This document shows positions 22,662 to 33,848 of a DNA stretch of 64,000 bases, piece after piece. Source of the stretch: Aspidapion aeneum (taxonomy: Eukaryota; Arthropoda; Insecta; Coleoptera; Brentidae). Every line of letters starts with the position of its first letter. The first letter of the stretch is position 1. The position numbers and the translations under genes were made by a program. The notes beneath the pieces are model-generated. The model made no database searches and was not told where the DNA came from. It saw only the letters and a program-made list of their open reading frames with translations. The stretch is taken from positions 3,614,431-3,678,430 of the forward strand of contig OY755047.1 of NCBI GenBank assembly GCA_963576565.1. Direction: 5' to 3'.

Positions 22662-23052
22662 CAGCGGCGTAGCGTGCCCGAAAGGGCGGGGAGGGCGACA
22701 GCTAAAAAAGGGCGCCTCTTGAAAACTGATGAAAAATCGTGTGACAAAAAAACAACAAAAAGGTCAAAAGGGCGCCTCTCACAAATCTTGCGACCAAAAC
22801 AAAAAAAAAAGGTCATCATGTGTGAGAGGGCGGCCGATAAGTCACAAGGGCGCCTCTCACGAATCTTGCGACCAAAAAAAGAAAAAAAAAAGGTCTTCAT
22901 GTCGTTAGTTTCCTTTGGCACCCACTCAATTGGCCGTTACCGGCCCGACCTAATAAAGCTGAGGGCGCTTCGGCCACCTATGGGGCGCCACTACCCTCGG
23001 GGCGGGGGGGGGGCGACGAACCCCCCGCGCCCCCCCCTACACTACGCCGCTG
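22662..23052. mobile_element. hAT miniature element, inverted copy of 5080-5426
   Basis: Ends CAGCGGCGTAGCGTG and ACTACGCCGCTG, with an exact 8-bp duplication GTTAAAAC at 22654-22661 and 23053-23060. Three internal sub-repeats carry GGGCGCCTCTCAC and CTTGCGACCAAAA followed by A runs and GGTC. It is about 45 bp longer than the 5.1-kb copy, mostly through a unique patch around 22905-22965. The long plus-strand frame across it is a by-product of its A- and G-rich composition. Confidence 0.93.
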
Positions 23053-23060
23053 GTTAAAAC

Positions 23061-23849
23061 TTGCTACAGTTATTTACATGTGTTTACAAAAATTACAATA
23101 TCAAAAAATGATTTTTTTTTAGTTTCATTTTATTTTAAAAAGATTAACGCTGGTATTTTTGGATTCTAAATGAACTTTTTTGTAAAAAATCATTAAAAAT
23201 CGAAAAAGTTTTACAATACAAACAAATGCCATGACAAACACAGATGATAAAGTCAAATACATGCCAAATATAACAGCTGGCATGGAAACATGGCGGGTAA
23301 TTTGAATTTAAAATAAGGAATGCTAAATCTTGAATATTTTAACCTTTTAATCATCTTGCATCCTTACAAAAGATTGGTGGAATATCGGGATGGTGTCTGA
23401 GAATATTTCGCGGAAATCTGTAGTGCCATTTTGAAAATATTATAAAAAATCGTCTAACCTTCCGTAAGACCCAATGGAAAAGTCAGCCCCCCGAGAACAG
23501 CTGATTTTTGCAAGGTCGTGACCTGTATTTACAAACAGGCTAAAAAAATATGAAATAGTTTTAGTTTGCTTAAAACTAGCTCTTATTTTTATAAAGCGGC
23601 TATATAGCGGCTTCTATTTATTAAATACAATACTTTGATTTGGGACTATTTGTATTACGTCGTTCAAGAGGAGTGTCTGGGAAATAAAATTACAGTATTT
23701 TAAAAGATCGGTAAACATAAATTTTTGTTCTTTTTCATAAATCTGTCCAAACATACTTAATATATTTTATAAACCTGTTCAAATTATAGCTTTAAAAATA
23801 TTTCGGATTTTTTTTCACTAGGAGATTTATGATATACTTGCTCAACTAT
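23061..23849. other. AT-rich DNA, nothing recognised
   Basis: No coding sequence, terminal repeat or tandem repeat noticed between the hAT element and the LINE-C fragment. Confidence 0.4.
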
Positions 23850-24420
23850 ATACAGGATGTCACAAATAAAAGTAACTAAGGTTTATACAAGTAGAGGAAT
23901 ATATATTAGTGCGACAAATTATTAAACTAAAAAAAGAAATCCAACCGGCTGAAAATATCCTCAGTATCTTAAAACGAAAGTGTATAACCAATGTATCCTT
24001 CCTGTACTTACCTATGGATCCCAGACCTGGACAGTTACAAAATGAAACATGGTTAAGGTAACAAAAGCTCAAAGATCAATGGAGAGACAAATGCTACATA
24101 TAAAGCTAACAGATAGAAAAAAGAATGAAGGGATAGGAAATAAAACACAAGTAAGGGATATCAGAGGAGAAGCAGCAAAATTAAAATGGAAACTTGCAGA
24201 ACAATAGACAGAAAGACGATGGATGGAACAAATGTATCGTAAACTGGAGACCTTGGGAAAATAAAAGAAGTAGGGGAAGACCCCAAATGAGATGGGCGGA
24301 CGATTTGAAGAAACATGCGGGAACTAGATGGATGAACACGGCGACAGACAGGAAAGAGTGGATAGATTTGGGGGAAGCCTATGACCAAAGATGGATTGAA
24401 GGAGTCTAAATAGATTGATA
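23850..24420 (+). mobile_element. LINE-C fragment: post-RT C-terminus
   Basis: Pieces across several frames read TYGSQTWTV (near 24005), then QRSMERQMLHIKLTDRKKN, and finally WRPWENKRSRGRPQMRWADD followed by LKKHAGTRWMNTATDRKEW and a stop. This is the usual order after the RT domain in RTE-like arthropod LINEs: a YGSExW block, the RAMER(Q)MLxI block, and the GRPxxRWxDD tail. In-frame stops at several points make it a pseudogene. Related copies are at 38430-38990, 44940-47912 (split) and 60190-60860. Confidence 0.87.
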
Positions 24421-24954
24421 GTTGCAAAATTTTGTAAAAATTTACGTTTTTAAATTTTAAAAGCAATTTTCTGATAATTTCATCAAAATTAATAAACCAC
24501 TTCTCAAAGTTTATAAAAGATCTTTGCAAATCCGGTTAAAACGAAATTATAATTTTTTAATTATCAATAACTACCTACGTTTACATAGGTAGGTAGAAAG
24601 CAATTAAATAAGTGAGATTTTTTTAACGGTACGTTATTAAAGTAAGATCTGCGTCCCATTTTTTCCTGCGGTCGTCGTTAGTTATGGTCTATTTCTCCCC
24701 ACAGAAAAATTACTGATGATTTTGTATTTTTTTAATTCAAAACTGTTACTAATTTAATTTTTTTAATTGGCGAGTTTCACTAAAATGTAGTGAGAAGCTA
24801 AAACAAATTCACTCATAAATAAAAAGTTTTATTAAATTTTTTGAAAAAACCCTTGACTTTTAGAAATTGTAGTAGTAGTGTGGGCTGACCATTAAGTTCG
24901 GCAAGTGACGCAAAGTAGGGCATTTTTGCAATAGTGAATAAAGGTAGGCAGTAA
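24421..24954. other. AT-rich DNA, nothing recognised
   Basis: A short inverted pair, CTACCTACGTTTACATAGGTAGGTAG, lies near 24570-24595. Otherwise no feature. Confidence 0.4.
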
Positions 24955-26470
24955 TAGTGCCGGGCCCTGCTTTCAAAATTAGGCCTTTATTTATTATAGG
25001 ACCCGGAATCAATAGTGCCTTCTTTTATTAATGGAATATAAACGACTGGATGAACAAATTCGACTTTGGTATGTCAATTTTGAAAAATCAACTGTCAGTT
25101 TTCAATGGATAGCTGTCAGAATAGTGCCCAGCACTATTACTGCATGGCAATATTGCAATAAGTCCTTAATAACTCAGGTCTATCCTTTAACCCAATCTTT
25201 GCACTTTTATTTGATATCCTGGTAAACCATTGGGTTCCTGTTCTCTTTACACTGAAAAATCGTTGGGGCAAATCCATAATGCATTTAAGGAGCAACTTAT
25301 CAAAACTTATAATGTCCACTTTGGGACAAAATTAAGTTAGATATGAATTTGGATTCACTGTAACTATATGTTCTTATGAATACACACTCAACACACCAAA
25401 GCGCAATTCAATAGGGACTTATTGCAATAGTGCCAGGCACTACTTGTGCCGGGCACTATATTGATAGTTTCGCATTACAAACTGACAGTTGATCTTTAAA
25501 AATTGACATTTCAAAGTCGAATTTATAAATCCCGTCGTTTATTTTCCATTAATAGTGGCGTCACTATTAAATCCGGCTCTTCTAATACACAAAGGCCTAA
25601 TTTTGAAAGGACACAGCTGTTCTTATAATGAGAAACTGTCAATATAGTGCCCGGCACAATTTGTGCCTGGCACTATTGCAATAGGTCCCTAATAGGGAAT
25701 AAAGCTAGGCAGTTATAGTGCCGGGTCCTATTCTGACAGCTGTCTTCTTTCAAAATTAGGCCTCTGTGTATTATAGGACCCGGAATTAATAATGCCACCA
25801 TTATTATTGGAAAATAAACGACTGGATTAACAAATTCGTCTTTGGTATGTCAATTTTGAAAGATCAACTGTCCGTTTCCAATGGAAAGCTGTCAGAATAG
25901 TGCCCAGCACTATTACTGCCTGGCAATATTGCAATAAGTCCTTAATAACTCAGGTCTATCCTTTAACCCAATCTTTGCACTTTTATTTGATATCCTGGTA
26001 AACCATTGGGTCTTCCTGTTCTCTTTACACTGAAAAATCGTTGGGGCAAATCCATAATGCATTTGAGGAGCAACTTATCAAAACGTATAATGTCCACTTT
26101 GGGACAAAATTAAGTTAGATATGAATTTTGATTCACTGTAACTATATGTTCTTATGAATACACACTCAACACACCAAAACGCAATTCAATAGGGACTTAT
26201 TGCAATAATGCCAGGCACTAATTGTACCGGGCACTATATTGACAGTTTCGCAAGAACAGCTGTCTCCTTTCAAAATTAGGCCTTTGTGTATTATAAGAGC
26301 CGGAATTAATAGTGTCGCAACTATTAATGGAAAACATACGACTGGATTTATAAATTGAACTTTGGTATGTCAATTTTGAAAGATCAACTGTCAGTTTTTA
26401 ATGCGAAACTATCAATATAGTGCCCGGCACAATTTGTGCCTGGCACTATTGCAATAGGTCCCTATTAGCA
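24955..26470. repeat. Duplicated block of inverted-repeat elements
   Basis: Two ~500-bp direct copies lie about 777 bp apart: AAACGACTGGAT at 25037 and 25814 is followed in both by TTTGGTATGTCAATTTTGAA, GAATAGTGCCCAGCACTATT, GATATCCTGGTAAACCATTGG and CGCAATTCAATAGGGACTTA. Around them lie shorter copies in both orientations of a palindromic unit with TTGCAATAGTGCCAGGCAC, GTGCCGGGCACTATATTGA and TTTCAAAATTAGGCCT. The ends resemble a miniature element whose terminus contains TATTGCAATAGTGCC, inserted into or duplicated with its neighbours. No coding sequence. Confidence 0.82.
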
Positions 26471-26682
26471 CAACCGAACGGCCACTATGTAATAAGGTAT
26501 AGCAGAAAAAAGTTTTTTGCCTTTCCTGAAACGCGTTTTGATAAGTTGCTCCTCATTTGATATATGCTAAATGCCTGCTGATTTTACTTTGAGAAAACCA
26601 TGGTTTTAGAAAAAGGCACGTCTTGTATAATTTAGTACGCAAAAAGCGTATGTCATCAGTTTCAAATTTTAGGTTAGTACTA
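26471..26682. other. Short unassigned stretch
   Basis: Unassigned DNA between the inverted-repeat block and a LINE-A copy. Confidence 0.3.
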
Positions 26683-27900
26683 CTATATCGATTTAGAACG
26701 TTTTTCTAAGTTATCCGATGCTTATTCTCTACCTCTTTCGATCCTGACAATCATCTTCTGTCAGGTTTGTTTGACTCATTGATCTTTGGATTGACTGTTG
26801 CCATTAAAGTTTAGGACGCCCTATTGGTTGCTATTCTGGGACATTTCAATTTCAATTTCAAATTTCAATTTCAATTTTAATTTCATTTCAAATATGCTTT
26901 ATTGTCAGAAAAATACAAATTTTTTATTGACAAAGCGTTAAATATAAATAGATAATTAATAAAGTCTTTTACATAATACCATAGTTGTGGTCAAAAGTTC
27001 AAACAATTTTACCAACACTTAATACCTATACTACTTAATATCATTCTGTAAAACTTAATAATTACTGTTAAAATACATATTGATTTAAAAACCAAAGATA
27101 AAAAGGTATATTACCATCACATAGTAAAAAAAAATTTAAAAACAATTAAAAACAGCTACACTAGGACATTCATTAAACATATCATCAATTAAAAAACTCT
27201 TGCAAAGTGTAAAATGCCTTTTCAACTAGCCAATTTTTCACGCTAATTCTAAATGAAGTATAAGTTTCCTTTTTTTTTTAATTTCATTTGGAAGCTTATT
27301 TATTATATATTTTAAGGCTTTAGTTACCTTCTTTGGTAATCGTTCGTCGTTCATCTGTTATACATGGCCGGACTATATCAGTTGTCTTTTAGTGATCATG
27401 CATCCGTTATGATTCCCTCGATTCCCAACCTTTCTTTTATATTCTCATTTCTTATATGATCTGTTTTAGATATTCTCATTGATCGTCTTATTGCATCCAT
27501 TTCGATACTTTCCATTTTTGTTTCGTATTTTTCTGTTACGCGACAAGTCTCTATTCCATACAACAGCGTCCTTTTCACCATTGTTTCATCCTTGTTAAAT
27601 TTTACATTCTTTTCTATGTCTCTGCTTCATAAAATACTGTTAAGATATCCAATAACTTTTTTTAGTTTTACTATTCTTTTTTCCAGTTCTTTACAGTCTG
27701 TTCCTGTCTTATCTAATGTGACAGCCAAGTATATCATCTAGTTCTAACTCACTTAATTCGTTACCAATACATAAAAACTGTGTCTTGTCCATGTTCACTG
27801 TTAACCCCCACTATTGGTATTCCTCCGTTAACTTTCCCATCATATACTTCATGTCTTCTTTATCATTAGCTACAATTATTTGGCCGTCAGCAAAGTAATG
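26683..27900 (-). mobile_element. LINE-A copy, reverse strand, split by an insertion
   Basis: The 3' end at the left (TTCTAAGTTATCCGATGC) continues to about 26843. LINE-A resumes at about 27345 and runs to about 27900. The minus-strand frame 27396-27581 reads LLYGIETCRVTEKYETKMES and IEMDAIRRSMRISKTDHIRN, as in the other copies. A different LINE tail fills the gap. Further decayed RT sequence, with TGGTCGTCAGC-like text for the FADDQ block, ends near 27900. Confidence 0.83.
26844..27344 (-). mobile_element. 3' tail of another LINE inserted in LINE-A
   Basis: On the minus strand this ends in tandem TTGAAAT-like hexamers (26845-26890). Next to them is CTGACAATAAAGCATATTTGA, which looks like a LINE 3' end with a short tandem tail in the CR1/Daphne manner. 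The body is AT-rich and has no recognisable protein, so only the 3' UTR seems to have been copied. Confidence 0.55.
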
Positions 27901-28844
27901 TGTCATTCATTATTTGGTTTGGCCGAAAAATGATAAAATGTAAGAAATGTGTGAAATCTATTATACAAATTGTCCCGTTCGGTAACGCTATTTTTCAATG
28001 TTACAGAAATTGTCCTGTGTTACAGGTCGGGACGTTGATTTATTTTTTTGGAATTTAATTGGAAAATAGTTAATTTTAATTTTGTTTTTTGTCATAAATT
28101 GTGTGGTTTAAAATATGTGTCCCTTCTGTAACGTTGGTGTCCCTAAAATTTCTGATATTTTTTGTCAAATTTGCAAGTTCAGTGTCATTTTAAACCATTT
28201 TTTTTAATTTTAAGTTGTCCTTTAGATACAACTTAGTAAAAGAATAAATTAATTTTCAGATTATGTGTTTTTTAATAATTTGCAAGGAAAAAAATACTAG
28301 AAATACAATGCTAGTTATTATAGTAAAATTTCTGAGCTTTGTGTTTATTTACTCAGTTTCTCAATAGCTATTTTATTTTAGGCATATTTTTGGTAAATTT
28401 TGGGAAATATAATATACGTATGGCAAAAAGTACCAAGTTAAAGAAGAGACAAAATGACCATTCCACAAAAATTCCTTATGCTCTTCCTCGCCATAAAACC
28501 GAACCCTTGAAATAGTTTGCGAGAGACATATTGTCATAATGCTCGCCAACTTTTGCAACACAGACAGACAATACAAAAGGAAGACTAAAATATAAATTAT
28601 CTACCAACAGCAAAAGTTAAAACATTTAATGAGATTGACCCATATAAACTACATAAACCTGTCGTTCGTAGTTGTAGTTCTGGCGGTACTCTTTCGAAGT
28701 GATAAGCCAGATTGGAATTTGCTTTCGCCCGTCAGACAGTCGTATGTCGTACCGTCGTACCATCCGCCAGTACCGTAACCAAGTTACGATTCTGAGGGGA
28801 CAAAATAACTTCGAAATTTTATATAGGCGATTCTCTGAAGTTTT
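27901..28844. other. Unassigned AT-rich DNA
   Basis: Contains TTGTCCCGTTCGGTAACG near 27977 and TGTCCCTTCTGTAACGTTGG near 28120, a loosely repeated theme, and GTCGTACCGTCGTACCATCC near 28750. No gene is recognised. Confidence 0.35.
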
Positions 28845-29705
28845 TCAATACATAAAAAAGGAAACAAGCTGTACTGCAACCATCACAGAGGAATTTCAGT
28901 AACCAGTACTGTAAGTAAATTGTACGGTAGGATTCTTGGAGATCTAATAGATATCATGAACAAGAAAAAGAAGAGCAAAAAGGGTTTCGTGCAGGCAGAT
29001 CTTGTAGTAATAATGTTTTTTGTATTAAACAACTAATTGAGAAAAGGAGTACTAGAAATAAAATAATGTTATCTTTGTCGACCTTTAAAAAGCATATGAT
29101 AGAGAGTATTAGAGCAAACTAATACTTAAAAGCGATAAAAGAACTATACAAAGGGTCAAAATCTAAAATTAAAATTGAAAATCAACTTTCAAAAGAATTC
29201 CTGGTAACGAAAGGCTTAACAGGGATGTGGTATCTCTCCAATTCTTTTTAAAATATATGTCGATACATGGAGTATATGAGGAGATAGTTAACGGAAGACT
29301 ACCTAAAGAAGGGATTAACAGTGAACGTGGACAAAAAACAGACTTATGTATTGGAAACCAATCAAGTGAGTTAGAACTAGACAATATCTCCAAGCAAACA
29401 GTATGCATACTGGAAATTGTCGAAATGGATGCAATAAAAAGATCAATGAGAATATCTAGAACAGATCATATAAGAAATGAGACCATTAAAGAAAGAATGG
29501 GAATCGAGGAAAGCATAATAGATGAGATCACTAAAGGACAACTGATATGGTACGGCCATGTACAACGGATGAACGACGAAAGATTAACAAAGCAGGTCCT
29601 AGAATGGCAACCAATAGGCACAGAAAAAGAGGGCGTCCTAAATCGGAATGGCAACAGTCAATCCAAAGATCAATCCAGAATCAAAGGAGGTGAAGAATAG
29701 GCGTC
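28845..29705 (+). mobile_element. LINE-A copy, internally deleted
   Basis: Begins with the upstream RT block (TITEEFQ, then sequence matching the TLSxLYGRIL region) and runs through degenerate RT sequence. Near 29270 it jumps across most of the FADDQ region: EEIVNGRLPKEGINSERGQK is followed by CIGNQSSELELDN. The C-terminus retains VEMDAIKRSMRISRTDHIRN, GQLIWYGHVQRMNDERLTKQ and VLEWQPIG, then is frameshifted in the GRPK tail. It is clearly inactive. Confidence 0.85.
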
Positions 29706-30799
29706 TAGTAGTGAAAAATGTACAATTATAAAAAAATATATTTAATAAATACGCTTCATACAAGTTTCTGTCTTAATACCCCTTCTTTTACACGCCAGTG
29801 TACGTCGTACTGTAGTACCACCGCCGATGATACTCGATGACGGACACCCATGTCGCGTGAGGCGATATAATTTTTGAACTAGTTTAGTTTTGAAGAACGT
29901 GATGGTATTCGCACAAACATATTTCGAGTATTAAGTTTTATAAGCCCCATGGACAGGTGATAAGATTTATCTGTAAGCACGGTGCCTAGAATCAATGGCG
30001 GCTGCTACAGGGAACGCAACGGGGCAGTACCCTCTCAAAACTAGACAACAAACAGTATTTTTAATTATAGGTAAATTTAGTGGGAATAAGGACACTGTTA
30101 CTCTGGTAAATATACGTTTTAATCCATCGGTAACGTTTCGACAATGGTTTTTGTTTTCATCAGACTAAAAAGGTTACAACTCATTAGTAAGATAATACAA
30201 AATACGGCACATTAATACATCACCAATTAAAAATTATTATTCTTTTCCCAATAAATAACATTTAAAATGACCTTATTGACAATATATTATTTTTTTCCTA
30301 AATATTTTTTTCCCTTTTAATGTATATGTAACTGATTTTTTTATTTATTTATATAAAGAAATAATTATGGTTTATTTTTCTTCTTTTTTTTTTTAATATA
30401 TATAAAATTTTTTATACAAAGGTTCAAAAAATTTTGTCACTATAGCAACTGATGGGTGGCTCAATAAAATACGCACAAAGAGATCAATCAGCTATTCATA
30501 TAAAAACAATAATAATAAATAAAACCTGTAGCAAGCCATAATACCATGTAGAAAATAACAACAATGTACACATTATAAACCTATGTTAAAATTTAAAACA
30601 AAATTAAAAAGGACTGTTGAAATATTTAAAATTCCGTACTCACCCTTCAGACTAGATCGTACCTTGGAACAACAAAAAACACGAATTCAAGCAGTATTTT
30701 TAATTGATTTATTTAGAAAAAGTTAAATCTTCCCTTACGACATTGTCTAGTTCTTTTTATTATCTGTGGTTAACAACACGCGATTGGGTGGGTGAACTT
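29706..30799. other. Unassigned DNA, possible old retroelement sequence
   Basis: The text near 30110-30165, ATCCATCGGTAACGTTTCGA and TTTTTGTTTTCATCAG, resembles the end regions of Penelope-like elements, but no protein supports this. CAGTATTTTTAATT occurs at 30052 and 30700, about 650 bp apart, and could be a duplicated insertion boundary. Confidence 0.3.
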
Positions 30800-31030
30800 T
30801 TTTAGCGTAAATAATTACAAGCCGGCAGCGCCGCGCGGGGCAATGTTTCAATTTCACCCGTTTTTCAGCGGTGTATGGGTGGCTGTTTTCCCGCGGGGGC
30901 GGAAGGAATGTTTTGTTTAGTTGACGCCGGCCATATTCATCGTGCTGAAACGTTCGTTGCCCTTTCTACGTGTTGCCGGTTCTGTCTTTAGTGAAGACGT
31001 ATGACTTTGTTTTGATTTGGGGTAGGTCAG
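30800..31030 (+). promoter_or_regulatory. CpG-rich block: candidate promoter / 5' UTR exon
   Basis: This is the only CpG-rich, non-transposon block near the host gene: GGCAGCGCCGCGCGGGGC at about 30824, CCCGCGGGGGCGG at about 30890 and GACGCCGGCC at about 30923. It lies 2 kb upstream of the first coding exon on the same strand. TTGATTTGGGGTAGGTCAGT at 31012-31031 offers a 5' splice donor (G/GTAGGT) and a TCAGT initiator-like word. Because the coding exon at 33062 opens with a splice acceptor, a 5' UTR exon must lie upstream. That this block supplies it is inference. Confidence 0.4.
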
Positions 31031-31169
31031 TAGTTAAAATCCTTGCCGGTCGCGTGTCCATTGTTTATTTTTGTTTGTTTTCCAAATTGAAATAAATACC
31101 GTCGATTATATAATTAACTGTGCAAATTTAAATACGTTGACATATGAACTTCGATTACAAATAAAATCT

Positions 31170-32615
31170 TTAGGGCCACATAGAACGGACCTAAAAATCC
31201 TAAAAATTAACCAAAATTTTAGTGCAAGTAATAAAAAATTATACGATGCTAAAAACTGGTTGTGCGGTTCTGAAAAACGAAATGCTTTTTTTTGCTTTAT
31301 TTATCTTCTTATCTTATTATGTGCAAAGGGAATGTGTGATATAACCACACAATTTTCTATGTTAGGCAAGACTGATATTAGGTACCAATTGAATAGTGCC
31401 TATAGGCAAAAAATTACCGAACATAATGAAAATGTGGCAAAAAATAGACATACACTTAGTAGGTTTAGGTTTGTTAGGTTAGGTAGGACTGTTTAAAATT
31501 CTGTGGGATTTTTAAGGTTGCTCTAGAGGGCCATGATTAGTTTGAAACTGGTGCTAATCCGAGCACTTTACGCATGTAAAAGAAGGGCGAATAGACTTTA
31601 TTTATAAACAAATAAACTAAAAACTACACCACTACTTGTTTGTAAAATGCTAAAATAAAATTCCTTAGGTAAGTTTTTTTATCTTCTTTCCCCCCCCCCA
31701 ATTTATAACATCACCAGCCGTGTCCCATTTTTCCAAACCTTTCCCGCCTATTTAAATTAAGTAGCTGCGTTATTACTGCTAGCCTAATTTTGAAATGTTC
31801 AACAATCTATTATTGTTCAGTATACATGTAGACGGTGTCAGTACTTTCTTTTAATCTAGTTCTCGTATGAGTTTGATAAAATTTAAACACCCAAAGGATT
31901 CGCGACAGACCCTGCAAAACTGGTTTTAAAGAATTTTCGCCAGCAGGAAGAAATGAAGATTTATAGACCACGATACCGTGTCGCATTTCAACCGTCAAAA
32001 TTTTCAACTCATTGCTGAGATAAAAAGTTGGACAGCTGATAAGCAGTGGCGCTGGTGACGTTATAAATTGGGGGGGATGAAAAATGAAAAAGAAAAACTT
32101 ACCGAAACAATTTTATTTTAGTATTTTTCAAACAAGCAGCTGCTTGGTGTAGTTTTTTGTTTATTTGTTTATAGAAAAAGTCCATTCGCCTTTCTTTTTT
32201 TTTGGCCCCGTAGAGCAACCTCAAAAATCCCACAGAATTTTAAACAGTCTTTTAACCTTCTAAGTATATGTCTATTTTTTGCCACATTTTCATTATGTTC
32301 GATAATGTTTTGCCTATAGGCCCTATTCTATTAGCACCTAATATTAGTCTTGCCGAGCATAGATAATTCTATGTGGTTTTTTAAATAAGTAGCACTTACT
32401 TTGTGTCATTAACTTTTCACTAAAGTGCTAGAAATCACACATTCCTTTTGCCACCCACGCAGGATCACTTTGTGTATTGTTCATAATAAGACAAATAAAG
32501 CAAAAAATATACATTTCGTTTTTCACAACCGCACAACCAGTTTTCAGTATAGTATAATTTTTTATTACTTGCACTAAAATTTTGGTTAATTTTGAGGATT
32601 TTTAGGCCGACTTCA
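31170..32615. repeat. Large imperfect inverted repeat upstream of exon 1
   Basis: The left arm, about 31170-31735, pairs with the right arm, about 32045-32615. Matching landmarks, in reverse complement, are CAAAATTTTAGTGCAAGTAA, CTGGTTGTGCGGTT, TGAAAAACGAAATG, GGAATGTGTGAT, AATTCTGTGGGATTTTT, GTTGCTCTA and CCCCCCAATTTATAAC. The spacer is about 310 bp. The arms differ by many substitutions and indels. This may be two copies of a dispersed repeat facing each other, or one foldback element. It separates the candidate promoter from the first coding exon. Confidence 0.85.
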
Positions 32616-33061
32616 ACTAAAACACACATTCCTCCCATCCCCGCTCGAGAACATCCACCCAAGGTGTTACATAATAGTTTAGTTTACAACAATTTTTGCT
32701 GATACAAAAACTTTTTATAAATTTTGGTTTTGTTCCAAAAAAACTCGCACTATTTATTCTCGTCTCGACTTTATAACGTGGTTATTATCGACCTGTCGCT
32801 ATAGCAACCTATAAACGCCCTTTTGAAAGTAGGCCAACGCGCTAAGAAACAAAAGTTTCCCACGAAAATTAATTAAAACAAATTTTTTTTTTAAAATGTC
32901 GCCCAACGTTCACAAAAGTTAATACGAATGCCACGAGATACATAACATTACGCCAATAGAACAAATCTAGAAAACTATCCATCTATCTGTTTGTAATTAT
33001 ATTTATATTTTTCTATTTTTTCAAGGTTTTTTTTTGCTTTTTATGTTTTTTTTTATTTTAG
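32616..33061. other. Upstream intron end with polypyrimidine tract
   Basis: AT-rich DNA with no gene. It ends in a long T-rich tract (about 33017-33058) and TTATTTTAG, the splice acceptor of the first coding exon. Confidence 0.5.
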
Positions 33062-33073
33062 GGCCGAGAAAAG

Positions 33074-33145
33074 ATGTGGAGACCAATTTGCCAACTTAGC
33101 AGGCATGTTTTTCTAGCAACGTTATTATCATGGGCATTTTTAAGG
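33074..33145 (+). CDS. ZP-domain protein, exon 1: start and signal peptide
   Basis: The exon begins at 33062 after an acceptor preceded by a long pyrimidine tract. ATG at 33074 is its first ATG and has A at -3 (AAGATGTGG). It encodes MWRPICQLSRH, then the hydrophobic run VFLATLLSWAFL, then R, and ends at AGG/GTAAGT in phase 0. With exon 2 (IAQSVQNP) this makes a typical secretory signal peptide, cleaved probably near residues 26-28. The phase-0 end matches the phase-0 start of exon 2, 15 kb away. No other start in exon 2 would give a signal peptide. The link is inferred from phase and signal-peptide logic, not from a transcript. Confidence 0.75.
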
Positions 33146-33186
33146 GTAAGTGTATTTTTCGTGTTGTATCAATCCAACTCCTTTTA

Positions 33187-33190
<4 letters not shown>

Positions 33191-33230
<40 letters not shown>
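33191..33230. repeat. (TA)n microsatellite
   Basis: About 19 TA units in intron 1, directly before a short LINE-A piece (TTCTAAAAAACTG). It may mark a LINE insertion boundary. Confidence 0.9.
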
Positions 33231-33240
33231 TAAAAAACTG

Positions 33241-33652
33241 CACGGTAAAAAAAATTGTCTTAGATCAAAGCAAATTGCTTTGAAGTAAAATAATTTGTGC
33301 TTTTCTATTTACCAAGAGAATATTTTCCTGATATAGCACAAAAAAATGTCTTGCCCTTTATTTTGATGTGAAAAAGAAATTGTTTTATTATAAATTGGAA
33401 CTGAATTAATCTAAGGCACCGTTTGCTCTGGAAGCAAAATATTACTTATATGAAGACAATTTGCTGTATTCCAAAATGGAGTACATATACTGAAACAAAA
33501 CAATTAAAGAAGAGAAATAAAGTCTCATTTCAAGACTAAATGCTGCGTTAAACTAAAAAGAAATAATTAAATTCAAAACAAATTGTTTTAAGGTAAAACA
33601 ATTTATTCTAGAAAAGTAGTTGTTTTCATTGTAGACAAAATTTTTTACCGTG
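33241..33652. mobile_element. Terminal-repeat element, CACGGTAAAA ends
   Basis: Begins CACGGTAAAAAAAATTGTCT and ends AGACAAAATTTTTTACCGTG. It interrupts a LINE-A fragment: TTCTAAAAAACTG at its left and TAAACGTAAAGTACACTGCA at its right join in other copies (for example 61389-61412). TG on both sides may be a target duplication. The inside is AT-rich with repeated AAACAATT words and no gene. A disrupted reverse-orientation copy is at 56408-57855. Confidence 0.85.
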
Positions 33653-33848
33653 TGTAAACGTAAAGTACACTGCATGGGAATATATCTTAACGACCGATTT
33701 ACCATATAAACACTACAGTTTGCTAACGACCAAGTAATTGTAGTTAATTAGTAATAATTAACGGAAGAATACCAAAAGTGGGGGTTAACAATGATTCAAA
33801 AAAACTTGACATAAGATGATTCTCAGGATCGGAGGTGGAGAATAGAAT
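33653..33848 (+). mobile_element. LINE-A fragment, internally deleted
   Basis: Contains AAAGTACACTGCATGGG, then sequence for the TIYTLQFADDQVIV region with the catalytic GAC changed (TTTGCTAACGACC), then EEYQKWGL-coding sequence. It then jumps to the 3' terminal ATGATTCTCAGGATCGGAGG. The short piece at 33230-33240 belongs to it on the other side of the element at 33241. Confidence 0.8.

Noticed and set aside
29706..30799. A Penelope-like element
   Set aside because: Only short text resemblance (AACGTTTCGACAATGG, TTTTCATCAG); no reverse transcriptase or GIY-YIG sequence is visible.
31071..31496. A 141-codon frame near the candidate promoter
   Set aside because: Most of it is one arm of the large inverted repeat; the other arm encodes no matching intact protein.
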